Positions 35,858 through 44,561 of a stretch of DNA of 64,000 bases are shown here, in pieces. The translations under genes and the position numbers were made by a program. Each line of letters begins with the position of its first letter. Within the stretch, counting starts at the first letter, position 1. A model generated the notes under the pieces. It was not told the origin of the DNA, did no database searches, and saw only the letters and a list, made by a program, of their open reading frames with translations. This DNA is from JAAUUE01 sp943370025 (lineage in GTDB: Bacteria > Cyanobacteriota > Cyanobacteriia > Cyanobacteriales > JAAUUE01): the NCBI GenBank assembly GCA_943370025.1, contig CALRPI020000022.1:1-64000 (forward strand). The letters are read 5' to 3'.

Positions 35858-36781
35858 ATGAGTCAACATCGAGTAATGCTAGGGATTGTTGGAGACAGTG
35901 CCGCCGGAAAGACCACACTCACCAAAGGGATTGCCCAAGTACTAGGGGCAGAGAATGTTACGGTGATTTGTACCGATGATTATCATAAGTACGATCGCCA
36001 ACAGCGCAAAGACCTAGGTATCTCGGCACTGCATCCAGATTGTAATCATCTAGATATTATTCAGCAACATTTATCTTTGTTGCGATCGGGACAGCCGATT
36101 CTGAAACCCATCTATAGCCACAGCCACGGCACTTTTCAGGCTCCAGAATATATCAAACCTGCCCAGTTTGTGATTGTCGAAGGGTTATTAGGGTTTGCCA
36201 CCCGTGGTTCGCGGGATTGCTTTGATGTCAAAGTCTATCTAGCTCCCCCAGAGCAACTCCGCTATGACTGGAAAATCAAGCGAGACACCATGAAACGGGG
36301 CTACAGCGAGGCAGAGGTTTTAGAACAACTGCGGCAGCGAGAGCCAGATTCCGAAGCTTATATTCGTCCCCAGAGAGCTTCCTCAGATATTGTGGTAAGT
36401 TTTTATCCTCCCGATGCTGCCACCGATAGCTCCCATCTCAATGTCCGCCTAGTCTTGCGTCCCACCATTCCCCACCCAGAATTACCAGACCTATTATCTG
36501 CTGACCCCAACTCTGCTGTTCGCTTGGGGTTAGATCGAGATATGGGCAAGCCGGTGGATGTCTTAGAAATTGATGGCAATGCCACCCAAGAACAGGTGAC
36601 AGCCCTAGAGCGGATACTGTGTCAGGAAGTCCCCAGCCTTGGTTCTTTTTGTAGCCTAGAAGGTAATACCCAAGTGGGGAAATTAGTTGGCACGACAGGG
36701 GAACTGCTCCAAAGTTATCCCCTCGCCCTAACGCAGCTATTGATTGCCTACCATGTCCTGAAAGCAGCAGGTGGTTACTAA
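35858..36781 (+). CDS. Phosphoribulokinase-family protein (paralogue of Calvin-cycle Prk)
   Basis: A 307-residue P-loop kinase of the phosphoribulokinase/uridine kinase family. Walker A is GDSAAGKTTLTKG (12-24); CTDDYHKYDRQQRKDLGISA matches the Prk substrate loop, and FVIVEGLLGFATRGSRDCFD is the Walker B region. It differs from the usual cyanobacterial Prk (about 333 residues) in lacking the cysteine-bearing N-terminal loop used for thioredoxin control and in having a different C-terminal half. A distinct substrate or unregulated kinase activity is possible. Good start: AGGGGAA before ATG. Two small unknown genes follow closely on the same strand. Confidence 0.8.
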   Translation: MSQHRVMLGIVGDSAAGKTTLTKGIAQVLGAENVTVICTDDYHKYDRQQRKDLGISALHPDCNHLDIIQQHLSLLRSGQPILKPIYSHSHGTFQAPEYIKPAQFVIVEGLLGFATRGSRDCFDVKVYLAPPEQLRYDWKIKRDTMKRGYSEAEVLEQLRQREPDSEAYIRPQRASSDIVVSFYPPDAATDSSHLNVRLVLRPTIPHPELPDLLSADPNSAVRLGLDRDMGKPVDVLEIDGNATQEQVTALERILCQEVPSLGSFCSLEGNTQVGKLVGTTGELLQSYPLALTQLLIAYHVLKAAGGY

Positions 36782-36817
36782 ACCTGACCAGAAATATAAT
36801 TTATCAGGAGGTTCTCA

Positions 36818-37021
36818 ATGGTTAAACCCCGCTACGATGCTGACAAAAATGAATCAAGACATGGGGCAACCAGTCCTGATAAATGCCCGGAAATGGAAAA
36901 CAAATATGGTTGGAAATTGAAACGGGTGGAAATCGTGGAGACCCCTGTACTTGAGGTTGATTGTGTATTCAATGGTAAGACTGAATTTCCTAAGCCCTAC
37001 AATGAAACGGAGGAGGACTAA
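36818..37021 (+). CDS. Small unknown protein
   Basis: A 67-residue soluble, charged protein (MVKPRYDADKNESRHGATSP at the start). The ribosome binding site is strong (AGGAGG, 7 bases before ATG). It lies 36 bases after the Prk-like gene and 5 bases before the next gene, so all three are probably one operon. I recognise no family. Confidence 0.65.
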   Translation: MVKPRYDADKNESRHGATSPDKCPEMENKYGWKLKRVEIVETPVLEVDCVFNGKTEFPKPYNETEED

Positions 37022-37026
37022 CTACT

Positions 37027-37473
37027 ATGCATAAGTATATTATTTTCCAAGCTGAATCAGATGCAGGGCTACCCCACTGGAAAGAGCGAAAACTACACCA
37101 TACTCAAGCACTAACTTGGATACTTGCAGAAAATTGGGATAGCTCAGGAAGCGCAAACCCAGAGCCGGGTTACAGACCCACTGAGTATGTTCGGGTAGAT
37201 GCCCTCCACAATCCAGATCAGCATGGCTATAGCACTCATTATCGTGATGGAGATTGGGTGGTAGAAAGGGTGGAAGAATACACACCGGACTTACCAATGG
37301 GGACTAAGTTTGATGCGATCGTAATTTGCTACTGCAAATATGATCCAATTAATGCACCGCTTCAGCCTATGCCCGATCGCACAATCTCCGCTGAGTCCTT
37401 TGGGGGAGATGAGGCAAAATATCAAGAATATCTAGATTCCCAAAAAGTAGGGGCATTACAGGGGCAATCTTAG
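37027..37473 (+). CDS. Unknown protein in the Prk-like operon
   Basis: A 148-residue soluble protein rich in aromatic residues (LHHTQALTWILAENW, HYRDGDWVVERVEEY, IVICYCKYDPINAP). GGAGG stands before the ATG. No membrane segment or signal peptide, and no family I recognise. Its last 18 bases overlap, tail to tail, the end of the convergent gene at 37456. Confidence 0.65.
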   Translation: MHKYIIFQAESDAGLPHWKERKLHHTQALTWILAENWDSSGSANPEPGYRPTEYVRVDALHNPDQHGYSTHYRDGDWVVERVEEYTPDLPMGTKFDAIVICYCKYDPINAPLQPMPDRTISAESFGGDEAKYQEYLDSQKVGALQGQS

Positions 37474-37860
37474 CCAGCGACTGAGGAAGTTTTTCAGGCG
37501 ATCGAGCCATGAGGGACGGGGTAATTCCTGCCCTTTATTTTGATAATTCCCCAGAATTTGTCGCCCCAGCAAAGTCAGACGAAACCCATCAGTTATGCCC
37601 TGTCCATCTACTTCTCGCCGTACCAAGCCCACTTGAATCAGCCAGAGGACGGCCGCTTCTGCTGTCAATTCTCCTAGGGATTTTTTGGTATAACCCCGGT
37701 CTACTCCTGTGGCTCCGGTAATATCCTGTAGAGAAATACTACTGGTCTGCATCTGGCTGAGGAACAGCAACAAAAATGGAGAGCAGAGAAAAGCTCGATC
37801 GGCACGGGCTAGAGCTTGGGTTGTGTAGGTAGGAACTATTGGAGTTTTAGTTGCAGTCAT
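37456..37860 (-). CDS. Npun_F0494-like cyanobacterial protein
   Basis: A 134-residue protein from the ATG at 37860 (MTATKTPIVPTYTTQALARA). The core LWLIQVGLVRREVDGQGITD, FRLTLLGRQI looks like a winged helix. I recall this as the Npun_F0494 family, conserved in cyanobacteria with no known function. A longer frame to 37932 has no support. The gene diverges from aar, 153 bases apart, and converges with the preceding operon with an 18-base overlap. Confidence 0.7.
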   Translation of the reverse strand: MTATKTPIVPTYTTQALARADRAFLCSPFLLLFLSQMQTSSISLQDITGATGVDRGYTKKSLGELTAEAAVLWLIQVGLVRREVDGQGITDGFRLTLLGRQILGNYQNKGQELPRPSWLDRLKNFLSRWLRLPL

Positions 37861-38013
37861 AGCAATAGTTAAAAAAGATTTTTTTAGGGCTAATACTGAG
37901 GGAATGGATGTCTCTGGAATGAGTAAAATCAATCAGCTTCTTTCTATGTTAGATTGATAGAACGTCTTGAAGTTTTCAAGGCTATCCCTGCCCTTAATTC
38001 AACTATATATTTC

Positions 38014-39045
38014 ATGTTTGGTCTCATTGGTCATCTTACCAGTTTAGAACACGCTCAAAAAGTAGCCAGAGACTTAGGCTATCCAGAATATGCAGACCAA
38101 GATTTAGACTTTTGGTGCTCTGCTCCCCCCCAGATAGTTGATACGATCAAAGTTACTAGCATTACTGGGCAACAGATTGAAGGCAAGTACATTGAATCTT
38201 GCTTCTTACCAGAAATGCTGGCGAACCGCCGCATCAAGGCGGCTATCCGCAAAATTCTTAACTCCATGGCTCTAGCCCAAAAGCACGATATTCAGATCAC
38301 CGCTTTGGGAGGTTTTTCTTCGATTATTTTTGAAGAATTTAATCTCCATGAAAATAAACAAGTCCGCAATGTAGAGCTAGAGTTCGATCGCTTCACCACG
38401 GGCAACACTCATACTGCCTACATTATCTGTCGTCAAGTAGAGCAGGTTTCTGCTCAGTTAGGCATTGATCTGGCTAAGGCTACGGTGGCGGTCTGTGGAG
38501 CTACGGGGGATATTGGCAGCGCGGTGTGTCGCTGGCTAAATGAAAAAACCGAAGTTCCTGAAATCCTTCTGATTGCCCGCAACCAAGAAAGATTACATAA
38601 TCTCCAAGCCGAGCTAGGACGGGGCAAAATTATGGAGCTAACGGAAGCCCTGCCTCAAGCAGATATTATCGTTTGGGTGGCAAGTATGCCCAAGGGAGTG
38701 GAGATTCTCCCAGAACAGCTTAAACAGCCTTGCCTACTGATTGATGGTGGATATCCCAAAAACCTAGGAACCAAACTCCAGTATCCGGGGGTGCATGTGG
38801 TCAATGGTGGCATTGTGGAACATTCCCTTGATATTGAATGGAAAATCATGGAAATAGTCAATATGGACGTGCCGGAGCGGCAACTATTTGCCTGTTTTGC
38901 GGAGGGAATGCTATTGGAATTTGAAAACCTCCACACCAATTTCTCTTGGGGCAGAAATCAAATCACCGTCCCCAAGATGGAACAAATCGGCGCAATTTCT
39001 ATCAAGCATGGCTTTAGACCATTGTTAGCACCCCAGCAAACTTAG
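38014..39045 (+). CDS. aar: Long-chain acyl-[acyl-carrier-protein] reductase
   Basis: Reduces fatty acyl-ACP to the fatty aldehyde with NADPH, the first step of cyanobacterial alkane synthesis. The 343 residues from the ATG at 38014 (MFGLIGHLTSLEHAQKVARD) match the family from end to end. Seen: ITALGGFSSIIFEEFN, an NADPH-binding CGATGDIGSAVCRWL, and LFACFAEGMLLEFE with the cysteine expected to carry the acyl thioester. Upstream TTG codons extend the frame without similarity. The usual partner gene, aldehyde-deformylating oxygenase (ado), normally just upstream, is absent here. No clear ribosome binding site. Confidence 0.95.
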   Translation: MFGLIGHLTSLEHAQKVARDLGYPEYADQDLDFWCSAPPQIVDTIKVTSITGQQIEGKYIESCFLPEMLANRRIKAAIRKILNSMALAQKHDIQITALGGFSSIIFEEFNLHENKQVRNVELEFDRFTTGNTHTAYIICRQVEQVSAQLGIDLAKATVAVCGATGDIGSAVCRWLNEKTEVPEILLIARNQERLHNLQAELGRGKIMELTEALPQADIIVWVASMPKGVEILPEQLKQPCLLIDGGYPKNLGTKLQYPGVHVVNGGIVEHSLDIEWKIMEIVNMDVPERQLFACFAEGMLLEFENLHTNFSWGRNQITVPKMEQIGAISIKHGFRPLLAPQQT

Positions 39046-39071
39046 AGAAAAGGCGATCGACCTAGGGCTGC

Positions 39072-39138
39072 AAAAGTCGGGAATCTAGCCCAAATCTCCT
39101 GCTCAATATCAAAATCTCAACAAGATTCCCGACTTTTC
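39072..39138. repeat. AAAAGTCGGGAATCT inverted-repeat element, copy 3
   Basis: A 67-base element with perfect 15-base ends and inner TAGCCCAAATCTCC, in the spacer between the convergent aar and ABC exporter genes. Same family as 3988-4052 and 8834-8898. Both here and at 8834-8898 the ends pair exactly, so it can also fold as a terminator-like hairpin. Confidence 0.82.
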
Positions 39139-39157
39139 CTCTTTACCACTTCTCCTT

Positions 39158-40939
39158 CTAACTCAAACCCTCTTGGACTCTCCATAAACCAGTATAGATT
39201 CCTTGCTGGGCAATCAATTCCTCATGGGTTCCTTGCTCTACGACCTTGCCGTATTCCATGACATAGATACAGTCGGCATTTCTAATAGTTGATAGGCGGT
39301 GGGCGATCGCGATCGTAGTTCTATTTTTAGTAATCTTTTCTAGGGATTTCTGAATAGCGGCTTCGGTTTCATTGTCTACAGCAGAGGTAGCTTCATCGAG
39401 GATGAGGATGGGAGGATTTTTCAGGATGGCGCGGGCGATCGCAATTCTTTGCCGCTGACCACCGGATAATTTTTGTCCCCTTTCTCCCACAATCGTGTCG
39501 TAACCGGAGGGCAGTTGATTGATAAATTCATGAGCCTCTGCTACTTGAGCAGCAGCAATAATTTCTGTGAGGGAAGCATCAAAAGTTCCGTAGGCAATAT
39601 TATCAGCAACTGTGCCATGAAATAGAAACACATCTTGGCTAACTAAGCCGATACTTTGGCGCAAATCTCGCAATTTAATTTTTCTAATATCTACTCCATC
39701 GAGGGTAATTGTCCCTTGATTAATTTCGTAGAGACGGAGAAGTAATTTCACCAGCGTACTTTTCCCGGAACCTGTAGAGCCGACGATCGCAATAGTCTTC
39801 CCCGCAGGAATATCGAGGGATAAATTAGTCATGATTGGCGATCGATCTTGATAGCTGAAACTAATATTCCGAATCAACAGTTCTCCCTTCACTGTGCCTA
39901 AATTTAGAGATTGAGTCCCGGAACAAATAGTAATAGGAGTATCCAACAAACCCATGACTCGATTTGTAGAAGCCATAGCTCTTTGATACTGATCTAGAGT
40001 TTCTCCCAAGCGGGTGAGAGGCCATAATAGGCGCTGGATGAGAAATACCATGACGCTATAATTTCCCACCGAAAGCCGACCTTCCACCGCCGCCATCCCA
40101 CCTAATAACAAAGTGGCGGTAAATCCTAGGAGAATTAAAATTCTAATCAGGGGAATAAAGGCGGCACTATACTTAATTGCTCGGCGATTACTCTGGCGGT
40201 AAGCATTACTTTCTGCCCTGACTCTTTCCAATTCATAAGCCTCGGAGGTGAAACTTTTAATAGTCGTAATTCCGCCTAAATTATTCGCTAGGCGGCTATT
40301 AATAAAACTAGCTTTTTCTCGAACTTCGGCATAGCGAGGAGCAAGGAATTTCTGGAAGGCGATCGATCCCCACAAAATAAAGGGCATGGGCAGCATCGAT
40401 AACCATGCCACATCGGGAGCAAGGGCAAAAAATGCCCCGCCAATAATTAATACGGTAGTGACAACTTGGATAACTTCATTAGCTCCAGAATCAAGAAATC
40501 TTTCTAGTTGATTGATATCATCATTGACGATCGACATCAAGGTTCCAGTACTACGTTCTTCAAAATAAGCTAATTCTAATTCTTGGAGATGGCTGTAGGT
40601 ATCAATACGCAGATCATGTTCGATCGATTGAGATAAATTCCGCCACAAACAGGCGTAGGCATACTCAAAAGCCGATTCTAAACTCCAGATAATAAAGGAA
40701 AGTAGAGAGATGAATATAAATTGCTGCCACAGGTCTTTGATACCCATTTGGGCAATAATTGAATCCTGTTTTTTGATAATAATATCCACCGCTACGCCAA
40801 TCAATGCGGGGGGAGCAAGGTCAAAAATCTTGTTGAGAATAGAAGAGGCGATTGCTAGCCAAATATCTTTTTGATAACGGTTGCCGTAGTTAATAAGACG
40901 AATTAATGGGGGTTGGTGCTGACCTGATTTTTTATTCAA
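39158..40939 (-). CDS. ABC exporter, fused membrane and ATPase domains
   Basis: A 593-residue half-transporter: membrane domain about 1-330 (six helices, LELAYFEERSTGTLMSIVND) and ATPase domain about 345-590. Walker A GSTGSGKS, signature LSGGQRQRIAIARA, Walker B ILILDEATSAVD, H-loop AIAHRLST. The start is a TTG at 40937-40939 without a clear ribosome binding site, so the exact N-terminus is uncertain. The substrate is unknown. It differs enough from the exporter at 15355-17097 to be a separate lineage. Confidence 0.92.
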   Translation of the reverse strand: MNKKSGQHQPPLIRLINYGNRYQKDIWLAIASSILNKIFDLAPPALIGVAVDIIIKKQDSIIAQMGIKDLWQQFIFISLLSFIIWSLESAFEYAYACLWRNLSQSIEHDLRIDTYSHLQELELAYFEERSTGTLMSIVNDDINQLERFLDSGANEVIQVVTTVLIIGGAFFALAPDVAWLSMLPMPFILWGSIAFQKFLAPRYAEVREKASFINSRLANNLGGITTIKSFTSEAYELERVRAESNAYRQSNRRAIKYSAAFIPLIRILILLGFTATLLLGGMAAVEGRLSVGNYSVMVFLIQRLLWPLTRLGETLDQYQRAMASTNRVMGLLDTPITICSGTQSLNLGTVKGELLIRNISFSYQDRSPIMTNLSLDIPAGKTIAIVGSTGSGKSTLVKLLLRLYEINQGTITLDGVDIRKIKLRDLRQSIGLVSQDVFLFHGTVADNIAYGTFDASLTEIIAAAQVAEAHEFINQLPSGYDTIVGERGQKLSGGQRQRIAIARAILKNPPILILDEATSAVDNETEAAIQKSLEKITKNRTTIAIAHRLSTIRNADCIYVMEYGKVVEQGTHEELIAQQGIYTGLWRVQEGLS

Positions 40940-41026
40940 AGTTTTTTATATTTTATTTAAGATTAAGTTTGGGAGCGACTATTAGTATAGCAATTTTATT
41001 GTGATGCTAGAAACCAGTCTTGATGG

Positions 41027-43345
41027 TTATTTGACTCCTACAACAGGCAAGCCTTGAGCTTCTCGCTGGGCAACTTCGGTGTTGAGGTCGAGGAGGAATT
41101 CGAGAGGGTCGTTGTTGGGTTTGATGCCGTAGGCTTGGGCAACGATCTGATCTAATTGGGCGTGGAGCTTGGTGAGTTGGCTAGTGGGTTCGTGGAAGAA
41201 TTGGTTATATATTTGGGTGATGCCGCATTGTTGATTTTCCATATATTCGGTACGGAAATTATGAAGGCTTTTCATAGTCGATCGAATGGCAGTTTTAATT
41301 TCCTTTGGGCAATTTTGTGGAAAGGGAAAGGTCTGAAAACAAGTAGTAGGAGTATAGGCAATATCTGCCTTCAGAGTTGAGCTTTGGGCATACATCCAAG
41401 TTCGATGGAAACTGGAAGTTAAAATTCCAAGAATATAAAAATCATTGGTAGCTATGACAACTGATTTGTCACCTGCTAACCAACTAGATTGAAAAGGAAT
41501 AAAAATTGCCCATTTAGATACTCTAGGAACAGCAAAACAATAGGATAGAGAGGCTAACCTCTGGCGCATCATTGTACATTTTGTACTATGTTTCCACCAA
41601 TAGGTCTTGAGCTTGTCGTGTCTATTTTCCCTTTCTTTAGGGATTGTGGAGAATAGTCTTGCCAAGGGTAAGGCGTATTCCTTTGCTTCTTCTAAGTTCA
41701 TATCATCAAAATCAATAATCCATCTTTCGGGATGACCATGGGGATTTTGGGCTAAGTTTGCTCCCATGGAAAAGGACTTGAGAACTTCTTGATTTCTAGG
41801 ATCAGATTCAATCCAATTATCAACTTCGGCTTTGGTAATAATAAATCCTGCTCCATTAGGTTCCACTCCTCGAAAACACCAGTTAGAATTTACCTTTAGT
41901 TTGAATGCTTGGGTGACATTAATCTCAGCTTTGAGGGAAGAATTGATATTTGAAACGGACTTTCGATCGATCTGATAGGATAATTCTTGAGGCTGAGATG
42001 TTTTCAGCCAATTGATAATACTAATATGGACTTTTGCTTCTCCCGACCAAGGCTGAGTCGAAACAGCATCATAAATATATCCGTTATTTTGCAGAATATA
42101 ATCTAGAGCTGCTCGACGACTTTGACCTTGAGAAATAGAATTAGTGGCAATCAAACCAGCTCGATGATTTGCCTTTAATTGATCGTGAGCCAAGCGGAAC
42201 CAATAGGCGCAAATATCTACATGACCTTTGACCTCGGGAAATTTTTGATTAAGCCGATCGACATAATCATCTCCCAGTTCTAGCCGCTGTCGATAACCAC
42301 CCAAGAAAGGCGGATTGCCAATTATGGTATCAACTGGCTCCCACTCAGAAAACAACGCATCTTGACAGCAAATATTAGCATCTAGATTATCTAAAGGTAG
42401 CGCTTGATCAAAATCCATAAAGAAGTTCGATCGCTCCCTATCAAGTAATTTTTTCCCTTCATCGATCGCTAATTTCTTCCCCAACATTAATGTCATCTTT
42501 GCCAACTCCACGGCGAAAGGTTTTATATCCATGCCATAGAATTGGGTAGTCTGAATTAGAGGAATTTTATCTAAATTAACAGTAGAAAGATTGCCGAAAT
42601 TCTCCTGTATCTTGATGATTAATTCTATTTCCAATCGCTTCATTTCTCGATAGGCAACATAAAGAAAATTTCCACAGCCACAAGCCGGATCTAATACCTT
42701 AAACTCCGTCATTTCTCGATGCAAGATTAATAGATCTTGCTGGGTTTTTGCTGCCTCGATCCGTTGTCGCCACGGCTGAATAATCGTTGGCAAAATTACC
42801 TTTTGAATATCCGCCTCACTGGTATAGTGTGCCCCTAAAGCATGGCGTTCTGCCTTCCCCATGCTGGATTCAAAAAGCGTTCCAAAAATCGCTGGCTCTA
42901 CCTTTGACCAATTTTCTGCCGCTGCCTGCAAAAGGAGATCAATCTCGGTAAAAGTTAGCTCGATCGCGTCCCCTCCCGAAAAGATGCCCCCATGAAAATA
43001 GGGAACTTGGTAATAGCGACTACCCGCCGGAGCCGGGCGTTGGCATAAGCCTTGCATAGCAATATCGCTGCCCATCTGCTGAAACAATCCCCCAATTAAA
43101 TCGGCAGAACTGCCATTTTTCTTTTGGCAATCCTTCAGCAACCCTGTGAATAAATTCTGGGGCAGCAGATCAATGCTTTCAGCAAATAGCGCCACCACAC
43201 ACTGAAGCATGAATTTTTGAGCAGTTTCTGGGGCTTGTTTTCTGGCTACTAACTGATTAAAAACTTGGGCAGCTTTATCCGCCACTACACGGGTGACGGC
43301 AATCGGGTTTTGGTTAAAAACTTGTTCTTGATGCTCTAATTCCAA
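41027..43345 (-). CDS. MmeI-like DNA adenine methyltransferase lacking its nuclease domain
   Basis: A 772-residue remnant of a type IIG restriction-modification enzyme. SAM-binding motif I is VLDPACGCGNFLYVAYREM and catalytic motif IV GNPPFLGG, typical of N6-adenine methyltransferases. The target-recognition domain fills the C-terminal 280 residues (NWCFRGVEPNGAGFIITKAE and on). The spacer domain before the methylase (VTRVVADKAAQVFNQLVARK, ALFAESIDLLP) is intact. The N-terminal PD-ExK nuclease domain is missing, and the frame opens at TTG 43345. The lost start lies in another frame at 43336-43485. It may survive as an orphan methyltransferase. Confidence 0.88.
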   Translation of the reverse strand: MELEHQEQVFNQNPIAVTRVVADKAAQVFNQLVARKQAPETAQKFMLQCVVALFAESIDLLPQNLFTGLLKDCQKKNGSSADLIGGLFQQMGSDIAMQGLCQRPAPAGSRYYQVPYFHGGIFSGGDAIELTFTEIDLLLQAAAENWSKVEPAIFGTLFESSMGKAERHALGAHYTSEADIQKVILPTIIQPWRQRIEAAKTQQDLLILHREMTEFKVLDPACGCGNFLYVAYREMKRLEIELIIKIQENFGNLSTVNLDKIPLIQTTQFYGMDIKPFAVELAKMTLMLGKKLAIDEGKKLLDRERSNFFMDFDQALPLDNLDANICCQDALFSEWEPVDTIIGNPPFLGGYRQRLELGDDYVDRLNQKFPEVKGHVDICAYWFRLAHDQLKANHRAGLIATNSISQGQSRRAALDYILQNNGYIYDAVSTQPWSGEAKVHISIINWLKTSQPQELSYQIDRKSVSNINSSLKAEINVTQAFKLKVNSNWCFRGVEPNGAGFIITKAEVDNWIESDPRNQEVLKSFSMGANLAQNPHGHPERWIIDFDDMNLEEAKEYALPLARLFSTIPKERENRHDKLKTYWWKHSTKCTMMRQRLASLSYCFAVPRVSKWAIFIPFQSSWLAGDKSVVIATNDFYILGILTSSFHRTWMYAQSSTLKADIAYTPTTCFQTFPFPQNCPKEIKTAIRSTMKSLHNFRTEYMENQQCGITQIYNQFFHEPTSQLTKLHAQLDQIVAQAYGIKPNNDPLEFLLDLNTEVAQREAQGLPVVGVK

Positions 43346-43485
43346 AGTTGCCCCAACCTCTTGATATCAGTACCAAAGGAGCAGAAAAGGCGATCGCAAA
43401 ATACCTGAGCCTCGCCCTTCTCATCCCCCCGCAAAGTTTGAGCATAGTCAACAAATTCTTGAATATCCTGCGATGTACTAACCAT
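43336..43485 (-). pseudogene. Stranded N-terminus of the MmeI-like enzyme
   Basis: A 49-codon frame from the ATG at 43485 reads MVSTSQDIQEFVDYAQTLRG then DEKGEAQVFCDRLFCSFG, which is how MmeI-family enzymes begin. After SFG the frame is shifted. The other frame continues YQEVGATLE and joins directly to LEHQEQVFNQNP of the main gene. About 80 residues carrying the nuclease catalytic motif, normally between these two points, are gone. So a frameshift and an internal deletion both occurred. Confidence 0.85.
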
Positions 43486-43602
43486 GGCCAACCTACCTAT
43501 TTCTTTGTCTCTCTAGGATAGTTTCTCTCTGGTAATGTGGCTACTATAATTTAATAATAAAAGTAGCAAAAAAGTAGCAAAAGTACTCTAATATTTTATC
43601 TC

Positions 43603-43836
43603 ATGAACTCAACAACCAGCTTACTCACCCGCATTACCCAAACACCCGGTCAGTGTGGTGGTCGTCCTTGTATTCGGGGAATGCGAATTAGAGTCACTGA
43701 TATTTTAGAAATGCTTGCGGAAAACGTTAATGTTATTGAAATTTTAGAAGATTTCCCCGATCTGGAACTGGCGGATATTCAAGCCTGTCTCCTCTTTGCA
43801 GCACGTCGTACTGATTTCCCCAGATTGACAGCATGA
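43603..43836 (+). CDS. DUF433-family antitoxin
   Basis: A 77-residue DUF433 protein: ITQTPGQCGGRPCIRGMRIR, VTDILEMLAENVN, EILEDFPDLELADIQACLLF. It pairs with the DUF5615 gene that overlaps its stop by four bases (ATGA). The product probably binds and silences the PIN-like toxin and represses the operon. Good match over the full family length. Confidence 0.93.
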   Translation: MNSTTSLLTRITQTPGQCGGRPCIRGMRIRVTDILEMLAENVNVIEILEDFPDLELADIQACLLFAARRTDFPRLTA

Positions 43837-44174
43837 AGATTTGGATTGATGCTCAATTACCTCCAACACTGGCAAATTGGCTGTCAGTTACCTTTGGTTT
43901 AGAAACAGTTGCGCTGCGAGACTTATCACTGCGAGATGCTCAAGATATTGAAATTTTTGAAGCTGCACGAACTGAAAATGCTGTGATTATGACGAAAGAT
44001 AGCGACTTTATTGATTTGGTATGTAGACTAGGAGCACCTCCTCAGATTTTATGGCTAACCTGTGGAAATGTCACAAATCGAAATTTACGACAACTATTAA
44101 CTGCTACTTTACCCGATGCATTGGAACAGCTACGGCAAGGAGAAATAATTGTAGAGATTAGTAATACTCCTTAA
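43833..44174 (+). CDS. DUF5615 PIN-like toxin
   Basis: A 113-residue PIN-like protein, likely a ribonuclease toxin. Acidic residues of the active site are in IWIDAQLPPTLANWL, and in VIMTKDSDFIDL. The module with 43603-43836 is intact, unlike the frameshifted one at 35312-35658. Activity is inferred from the family. Confidence 0.92.
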   Translation: MKIWIDAQLPPTLANWLSVTFGLETVALRDLSLRDAQDIEIFEAARTENAVIMTKDSDFIDLVCRLGAPPQILWLTCGNVTNRNLRQLLTATLPDALEQLRQGEIIVEISNTP

Positions 44175-44202
44175 AATCATCTAAGCGGAGAGGTTTGAAC
44201 AA

Positions 44203-44463
44203 ATGAATGAATTAGATATAGAAATGAGGGTTATTCGGACAATCCAAACAGTTAAAAATGGGCAGATTTTATTAGATTTGCCATCGGAATTATCGGAAAA
44301 AGAAGTAGAGGTGATTATTTTAATCAAAGATGTTCCTAAAACCCAGAGAAAGAGTTTAAGAGGAGCTTTGCAAAATTATGCCCACCCTGATTTGATTGAT
44401 TTAGAGTCTAGTGCTTGGGAGAATGCAGCAGAGAAAAAATATTACAGTTGTGGTTTGAGATAA
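44203..44463 (+). CDS. Antitoxin-like small protein without partner
   Basis: An 86-residue protein. The N-terminal half (VIRTIQTVKNGQILLDLPSE, LSEKEVEVIILI) looks like a short beta-rich DNA-binding antitoxin of the DUF2281/AbrB-like kind; the C-terminal half is charged (RGALQNYAHPDLIDLESSAW). A toxin gene would be expected downstream but valS follows. It sits 28 bases after the DUF5615 toxin and may be part of that operon. Family assignment is weak. Confidence 0.6.
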   Translation: MNELDIEMRVIRTIQTVKNGQILLDLPSELSEKEVEVIILIKDVPKTQRKSLRGALQNYAHPDLIDLESSAWENAAEKKYYSCGLR

Positions 44464-44561
44464 AAATGTAGCTCAAGTCTCTACTTTTTTTTACTAAAGT
44501 TGCTACCCATCCTCACCTGTGGCAAAATTAAGGGTAATTGCAATCTTCCCTATTTTTCCCC

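Noticed and set aside
43833..44463. Three-gene toxin-antitoxin operon including 44203-44463
   Set aside because: The third gene lies 28 bases downstream and resembles antitoxins weakly, but it lacks its own toxin; functional membership cannot be supported.
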